64,000 nt of DNA from Gammaproteobacteria bacterium. GTDB taxonomy: Bacteria > Pseudomonadota > Gammaproteobacteria > Nevskiales > Nevskiaceae. The DNA lies in NCBI GenBank assembly GCA_026398815.1, contig JAPLSA010000002.1, positions 58,799-122,798 of the forward strand, read 5' to 3'. The stretch's first letter is position 1. Every line of letters starts with the position of its first letter. The notes below the pieces were generated by a model. The model searched no databases, had not been told where the DNA came from, and saw nothing but the letters and a program-made list of their open reading frames with translations. Position numbers and translations under genes: made by a program. Positions 59,901 to 64,000 of the stretch are shown here, in pieces.

Positions 59901-60247
59901 TCGTCTACGAGTCCGATGCGGTCGGCGGCAAGGACCAGTTCAGGCAGGGCTTCGGCGATGACCGGCCGCTGACGGTGTTCATCCGCTCGCTGGTCGGGCT
60001 CGACCGCACTGCGGCCAAGGAGGCCTTTGGCCGGTTCCTGGACGCCAACCGCTACAGCAGCCAGCAGATCCGCTTCGTCGAAATGATCATCGACCGCCTG
60101 ACCCAGAACGGCGTCATGGATCCAGGCCTGATGTACGAGCCTCCGTTCACCGGCGTGCACCACGAAGGTCTCGATGGCGCGTTCCGGGACGCGGATTCCG
60201 AGGCGATCATCGCGATCGTTGACGGCATCAACCGGATGGCGGCTTAA
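56902..60247 (+). pseudogene. hsdR: Type I restriction endonuclease subunit HsdR, broken by a deletion/frameshift
   Basis: Two overlapping frames, 56902-58899 and 58883-60247, together make an EcoEI-like HsdR. The first has a DUF4145 N-terminus (about 15-115), a coiled coil (about 160-215), the HsdR nuclease domain (FVDYVLWGADGKPLAVVEAK), Walker A TGTGKT near 399 and motif II IDEAH near 494. It then runs into a stop after FIARRFDGGHA. The second frame resumes at VDMLDTGIDVPEVVNLVFFK with the rest of the helicase and the C-terminal domain. Intact homologues have about 40 residues between these points, so a small deletion removed part of the second RecA fold and shifted the frame. Restriction is probably lost. 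Confidence 0.88.
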
Positions 60248-60255
60248 AGGCAGGG
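60215..60255 (+). repeat. 3' end of hsdR, copy 1 of a direct repeat
   Basis: Forty-one bases covering the hsdR stop codon recur at 60944-60984 with 35 identities, including the words GGATGGCGGC and GGCAGGG. Confidence 0.75.
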
Positions 60256-60485
60256 ACCGCTTATTTGCAGCAAAGGGGGCGAGCTGCGCCAGACATCATC
60301 TTGATGAGAACCGCGAGCGCGGAGTTGGTGCTCCGCACTCGGGGTTGGCAGCATTTCTGATTCACGATCTCAAATCACAGGATCGCTCTGAAGCCGGCTT
60401 CAATTGAGGCCGATTTTCAGATTGCCTTGCCTCGATCAATCTGAAGACCCCGCCGAACCGGGGGCCGACGTTGTTGCAAGGTGAT

Positions 60486-60812
60486 TCAGTGCACGCACTG
60501 TGAGGCGTCGATTTCGGCGATGTCGAACAGCTCTTTCGACAGTCGGTCGTAGCCAAAGAAAGCGATCACGCCGGCCTCGTCGGCACAGATTGCAGCTTCG
60601 TAGCGATCAGGTTCCGGCTGCGCGGAGCAATGGCCGCGCTCGCACACGAACTGCCCACCCGCAGTGCGGTACAGCGACAATTCGATCCACTTGGACGTGT
60701 GCGTGTTCAACTCGGAGTCAGCCGGCCTGTTGTTGACCTCTGCCAAAAGAATCCCCTGAAAAATGAGATCCGGGCCGTCATCCTGCAAAGCAACAAAAGT
60801 TTCAGCGGTCAT
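60486..60812 (-). CDS. Hypothetical protein
   Basis: A 108-residue protein (MTAETFVALQDDGPDLIFQG, then ILLAEVNNR…) that looks like a small alpha/beta fold with strands FQGILLAEV, IELSLYRTAGGQFV and a C-terminal helix. Four Cys are present (CERGHC, CADE, QCVH). No family is recognised. AAGAGG lies about ten bases before the ATG at 60812. The gene is flanked by two copies of the hsdR 3' end, so it probably arrived by recombination. Confidence 0.65.
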   Translation of the reverse strand: MTAETFVALQDDGPDLIFQGILLAEVNNRPADSELNTHTSKWIELSLYRTAGGQFVCERGHCSAQPEPDRYEAAICADEAGVIAFFGYDRLSKELFDIAEIDASQCVH

Positions 60813-60943
60813 CAGAATCATCCTCTTGCTCGGGATAAGGTCGCCCGAAATTCGACTGCGAAAGTCATCGCAAGAGGGCGGTATCCGATCGTTTTGATGT
60901 TGTGCGTTTACCCCGCGGGCAACTTTCAGTCGGCCGCAACACC

Positions 60944-60984
60944 ATCGTCGATGGCATCGACAGGATGGCGGCGTAAGGGCAGGG
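60944..60984 (+). repeat. Remnant hsdR 3' end, copy 2 of a direct repeat
   Basis: It reads like the end of an hsdR gene (…IVDGIDRMAA-stop) but has no coding sequence before it. It is the second copy of the repeat at 60215 and marks the far side of an inserted or exchanged segment. Confidence 0.75.
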
Positions 60985-61066
60985 CGAGCCCGCTGGCTCG
61001 ACACAGAGGGGGCGCTGTCTGCCTGGAGTGGAGCGCCCCAGCGCTCGGTCGCACCGAATCTCGCGC

Positions 61067-61345
61067 TTACGGGGATGGGCGGCCCAGATTCTCGTCGAGC
61101 AGGTCGGCCGGACGAACCCGCAGAGCTTCGGCGATCCGGCCGACAGACTCCAGCGTGGCCGTGCGTTTCGCGCTTTCCACTTGACTGACATAGGCCTGAT
61201 CGCGGCCGATCAGCTGACCCAATTGCTCCTGGGACATCCCCTGGCGTACGCGTTCAAGCCGAACGCACAGGCCGAAAATTTCCTTTATTGACGACGGCTT
61301 GCGAGGCGTTGGCATGCCGGAAAGCGTGGGTCGCTTGCCAGCCAT
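61067..61345 (-). CDS. XRE-family HTH regulator
   Basis: A 92-residue protein with one Cro/CI-type helix-turn-helix (about 28-85; RLERVRQGMSQEQLGQLIGR, then DQAYVSQVESAKR and AEALRVRPADLL). The start could also be the ATG at 61315. It is divergent from the lipoprotein gene at 61501. The AT-rich gap contains an inverted repeat that may be its operator. Confidence 0.88.
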   Translation of the reverse strand: MAGKRPTLSGMPTPRKPSSIKEIFGLCVRLERVRQGMSQEQLGQLIGRDQAYVSQVESAKRTATLESVGRIAEALRVRPADLLDENLGRPSP

Positions 61346-61349
61346 GGTC

Positions 61350-61367
61350 TATTGCGATATAGCAATA
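61350..61367. promoter_or_regulatory. Inverted repeat next to the XRE regulator start
   Basis: TATTGC (61350-61355) and GCAATA (61362-61367) flank GATATA. It lies in the only strongly AT-rich stretch nearby, which also holds TAAAAT, a possible -10 box. It is a probable autoregulatory operator. Confidence 0.6.
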
Positions 61368-61500
61368 AATAATTGATAAAATCGTAATGAAAATTGTTCG
61401 CTGAGAAATCGCAGGGCTTTGCGAGCCATCAGCGGGGAATGAAGTGGCTGGACGCTCAAGAGGGGGCGTCGAGAACGGCAGCAAAACGACGAGGGCTTCG

Positions 61501-62670
61501 ATGGATTGCAGCAACGTGGTTCGACGGCGATGGCCGAATTCGGTGCCTGCCATGTTGGTCATGGTGGGGGCGCTGGTCGGATGTGCATCGCCGGGGGTTC
61601 CGGGTCCGGCTGCCGTTGCAAACAGGCCCGGGGAGGATGGGCTGGAAGCGAGGATCACCGAGCTGGTCGGTGCTGAGGTTCGGCGCCGGAAGCTCAATGC
61701 CGAGTTGGTTACGAGTGAAACGCCGTACCTGCGATACAAGGTTGCGGACAATCAAGTGATGGTCGGCATCGTCGAGGCAGCATTGACCAAGGCTTGCCGG
61801 GAATACGGTGGCGCCTGGGACGACAGGGGCAACACGCGGTCATTCGTGCTGTCCGCCGGTCATTTCGGAGCGAAGCGTGCGGATGGGCAAGTGTGGCCTA
61901 CCCCGTCGGGCCGCCAAGACACCGAAAGCCGGCTGTCGCTGCTGATGGACACCATCAACGAAAACGGTGCCCACGAGTCTGCGGCCTACCTCGCCAGCGT
62001 GTGCCTGCTGCCAGGTCATCGCGAAGCAGTTCTGGCCGCCTATGAGGACCGGCCCGGCGAGTCCGTGTTCGACCGGGTGCGTCCCGACGCGGCGCGCTTC
62101 TATGCGCAACCGGAACTCAGGCGGTACTACTGGTTCTCGGTCGGCAGCTTTGACCGTTACGCGGCGCGCGTTCCCGCCATCCGGGCCGATTACCTGCAGC
62201 GGGTGGTTGCGATCCGGGACTCGATTCGTCCGCAGACCGATGCCCTCGCAGAAGCCGACAAGGCAGCAGCCCGTGCTGACCAGCAGCGTCGCGATGCGGC
62301 CGATGCGGCGCGCCGGGCCATCGAATCGGCTGCGGCGGAGCGGTTCCGCTCGGCTGCTGCCGTCAAGAAGGAAGTTGGTTTGATGGTTTGCTCGGGAGAC
62401 AACAGGCTGGCCTACGTTGAACAAATCGCCGGTGCACGGGTGAAGCTGACGATCCGCGGCCAGGCTGCCGGTACCTTCGAGGAGTTTGGTCGCTACGGTC
62501 CCCGGTCATTGAAATCACGGTCTGGTCAGTACCTTCGCCATGACGAAGCGGGCCTGATCGAGGATCCGAATTTCCTCTTTCAGCCGCTGACCAGTGCCGT
62601 GCGTTTCACCAGCGCACCGGAAACCATCTGGGATCTCAGCGAACGCTGGGGTATGTGTGAGTTCCGATGA
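61501..62670 (+). CDS. Putative lipoprotein of unknown function
   Basis: A 389-residue protein with a basic n-region, hydrophobic stretch VPAMLVMVGAL and lipobox LVGC near residue 28. After a linker there is an alpha/beta region (about 50-220) with several Cys. A helical Ala/Arg/Asp-rich stretch follows (about 250-300; AEADKAAARADQQRRDAADA), then a C-terminal beta-rich domain (VKKEVGLMVCSGDNRLAYVE). No known domain is recognised. GAGGG precedes the ATG. The stop overlaps the next gene (ATGA). Confidence 0.72.
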   Translation: MDCSNVVRRRWPNSVPAMLVMVGALVGCASPGVPGPAAVANRPGEDGLEARITELVGAEVRRRKLNAELVTSETPYLRYKVADNQVMVGIVEAALTKACREYGGAWDDRGNTRSFVLSAGHFGAKRADGQVWPTPSGRQDTESRLSLLMDTINENGAHESAAYLASVCLLPGHREAVLAAYEDRPGESVFDRVRPDAARFYAQPELRRYYWFSVGSFDRYAARVPAIRADYLQRVVAIRDSIRPQTDALAEADKAAARADQQRRDAADAARRAIESAAAERFRSAAAVKKEVGLMVCSGDNRLAYVEQIAGARVKLTIRGQAAGTFEEFGRYGPRSLKSRSGQYLRHDEAGLIEDPNFLFQPLTSAVRFTSAPETIWDLSERWGMCEFR

Positions 62671-63041
62671 GCACGCCGCTGAATTCGCAAGCGGCGCTGG
62701 CTTCCGCGGGGAGGCAAGACGCGGAGAGCGACGAGCCAAGAGATTCGGGATCAGCGCCGATCGGTCTGTCCATGGCCGAACGGCAGCACGCAGTATCTCC
62801 GCCTCGTCGTCGCGATCTGATGCTCGCCGCAAGAGCAGCCGCGCTGGATCAATTCCTGATTCCGGTTGAGGCGATCCATGACGAGCGGTCATTGCAGGCG
62901 TTCCTGAAAATCGTACTCAAGGACTACCAACTGCTGAGCCTGACGCTGTTGAAGTCGCGCATTCCCCGTCAGCAGTTGCAGGCACAGCATGCGGATGTGA
63001 TCCGCGTGCTGGCGCAGGCCGACGTGATCACGCCGCTGTGA
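62667..63041 (+). CDS. Hypothetical protein
   Basis: A 124-residue protein. The first 50 residues are Ser/Ala/Arg-rich and probably disordered. The rest is helical (LMLAARAAALDQFLIPVEAI, SLQAFLKIVLKDYQLLSLTL). No family is recognised. It is coupled by a four-base overlap to the lipoprotein gene, so the two may work together. Confidence 0.65.
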   Translation: MSTPLNSQAALASAGRQDAESDEPRDSGSAPIGLSMAERQHAVSPPRRRDLMLAARAAALDQFLIPVEAIHDERSLQAFLKIVLKDYQLLSLTLLKSRIPRQQLQAQHADVIRVLAQADVITPL

Positions 63042-63113
63042 CGTCGAAGCGGATTGCAGGTCGATCCGCGCAGCACGATGTACCGATCCAAAACCCAGTG
63101 AAAAGGAGCAACG

Positions 63114-63656
63114 ATGAAGATCCGTCACAACCCGCTGGTCAGCGCCTCCTCACAGAGCGGAGCCCAGTACATCGAGCCGCCGGCGCCGAAGGGCGACCTC
63201 GACAGCCGCCTGGCATTTTTCATCTTCATGCATCGCGTTGCTGATCCCGATCCGATCCGTCGGCGCTGGTACACCGCGCTGTGCAACAACGTGCATCGTT
63301 GGACGGAGCCGAGGGAGTACCGGCCGAGCGAGTCGCCGGTCCGCGATTGCATCGCCTTTGTTCGGGAGCATGGCGGGACGTATTACGAGGGCCTGATCGT
63401 GCGGCCCGGCAAAGAACAGACTCCGAGCGTGGCGGTCTGGGCTCGACTCACGGATCGGATCGTCTGCTTCACGCATGACCTGACTAGCCTGCATGGCATG
63501 GTCGGCATTCCGTTTTCCGACGATGCGCTCACGGAACTGCATGATCTTGTCGAGTTTCCCGGGCCGTTCCTGTTTCATCAGGATCCCTACGTCCTCGAAC
63601 GCGCGGTGCCGAAGTCGATGTATCGTTCGCACAATGTGCCGTTTCGCTTGCAGTAG
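63114..63656 (+). CDS. Hypothetical protein
   Basis: A 180-residue soluble alpha/beta protein (MKIRHNPLVSASSQSGAQYI…) with strands such as VAVWARLTDRIVCFTHDL and no signal peptide. No family is recognised. AAGGAG lies seven bases before the ATG, supporting translation. It is in the same direction as the preceding two genes. Confidence 0.68.
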   Translation: MKIRHNPLVSASSQSGAQYIEPPAPKGDLDSRLAFFIFMHRVADPDPIRRRWYTALCNNVHRWTEPREYRPSESPVRDCIAFVREHGGTYYEGLIVRPGKEQTPSVAVWARLTDRIVCFTHDLTSLHGMVGIPFSDDALTELHDLVEFPGPFLFHQDPYVLERAVPKSMYRSHNVPFRLQ

Positions 63657-63671
63657 CCCTGCCAACTGATC

Positions 63672-63848
63672 ATGTCTGACCCTTCGGAAGAAGCCCTGCG
63701 CGCTGCGAAAGAACTGACGGACCGCCAGTACCAGCGCATGCAGACACCGCGACAGGAAGCTGCGATGCGGTCGCTCATGGATGCGTCAGAAGAGCACATC
63801 TGCGCATTTCTTGAGCAGCACTATGCCAAGGGTGTGGACAAGGCCTGA
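63672..63848 (+). CDS. Small hypothetical protein
   Basis: A 58-residue acidic, helical peptide (MSDPSEEALRAAKELTDRQY…, ending QHYAKGVDKA) starting 15 bases after the previous stop. No family is recognised. It is probably the last gene of the 61501-63848 unit, and an IS element begins just after it. Confidence 0.55.
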   Translation: MSDPSEEALRAAKELTDRQYQRMQTPRQEAAMRSLMDASEEHICAFLEQHYAKGVDKA

Positions 63849-63859
63849 TGGGTCAGTGG

Positions 63860-64000
63860 TGACCTGCTCCCCTGAAACAGTGCCATCGGGCAGTTAGCTA
63901 GAGTCCGCCCTGAGAGCAGGAGCGGACATGAAGAAGCGGTTCAGCGAAGAGCAGATCATCGGTTTCTTGAAGGAGGCGGATGCCGGGGTTCCCGTGAAGG
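63860..64000 (+). mobile_element. IS3-family insertion sequence, left end (partial)
   Basis: The likely left terminus begins TGACCTGCTCCCCTGAAACA, the form of IS3/IS407-group terminal inverted repeats, followed by a transposase start. The rest lies beyond the window, so length and target duplication cannot be seen. Confidence 0.75.
63928..64000 (+). CDS. IS3-family transposase OrfA, N-terminus (partial)
   Basis: The first 24 residues read MKKRFSEEQIIGFLKEADAG and VPVK, the helix-turn-helix start of IS3-family OrfA (Tnp_1/HTH_8 type). GGAG lies upstream. The gene is cut by the window end. Confidence 0.88.
   Translation, partial: MKKRFSEEQIIGFLKEADAGVPVK

Noticed and set aside
41024..64000. 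Right attachment site of the island inside the window
   Set aside because: No second copy of the tRNA-Ser 3' end was found downstream; the right end must lie beyond 64,000, or the copy has decayed.

Overview
The window is GC-rich, densely coded DNA. Its housekeeping gene order looks gammaproteobacterial: pgsA end-tRNA-Gly-tRNA-Cys, dksA next to epmA, phoH-bcp-gcvR facing dapA. A Lys/Ala-rich extension on DksA and a peroxiredoxin with a Xylella-type cysteine spacing point to the Nevskiaceae/Solimonadaceae-Xanthomonadales side of the class. That placement is inference.

Bases 1-8,250 hold a tRNA cluster and a minus-strand run of metabolic and transport genes: a DMT exporter, a glutathione S-transferase, a nitronate monooxygenase, a Baeyer-Villiger-type monooxygenase, a long PstS-like binding protein and an orphan GspB-like protein. 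Bases 8,421-28,481 look like one long plus-strand operon: a TpsB transporter, an ExbB-type proton channel fused to DUF2341 and LamG domains, ExbD, TonB, a FimV/LysM-porin fusion, a coiled-coil periplasmic protein, a YbjN protein and a 4,003-residue filamentous-haemagglutinin-like TpsA. This suggests a two-partner secretion system with its own Ton energising complex. Bases 28,637-33,262 form a curli-type amyloid locus (csgE, csgF, a divergent 416-residue curlin-like subunit, csgG with a long C-terminal tail, and two curlin-repeat genes).

Bases 33,569-41,023 are core genome. dksA is split in two frames at a run of ten A residues that contains the heptamer A AAA AAG, so either programmed frameshifting, slippage or a sequencing error is at work.

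From tRNA-Ser (41,081) to the window end lies an integrated accessory island with no right end in view. It starts with a P4-type integrase and carries a Phd/PIN toxin-antitoxin pair, a MerR-WrbA cassette, an AlpA regulator, a KfrA-like protein, a replication-relaxation-like protein and a cruciform-rich 860-bp non-coding segment. A type I restriction locus follows (hsdM, hsdS, NERD-helicase, a second toxin-antitoxin pair and a broken hsdR). The end holds small unknown genes and the start of an IS3-family element.
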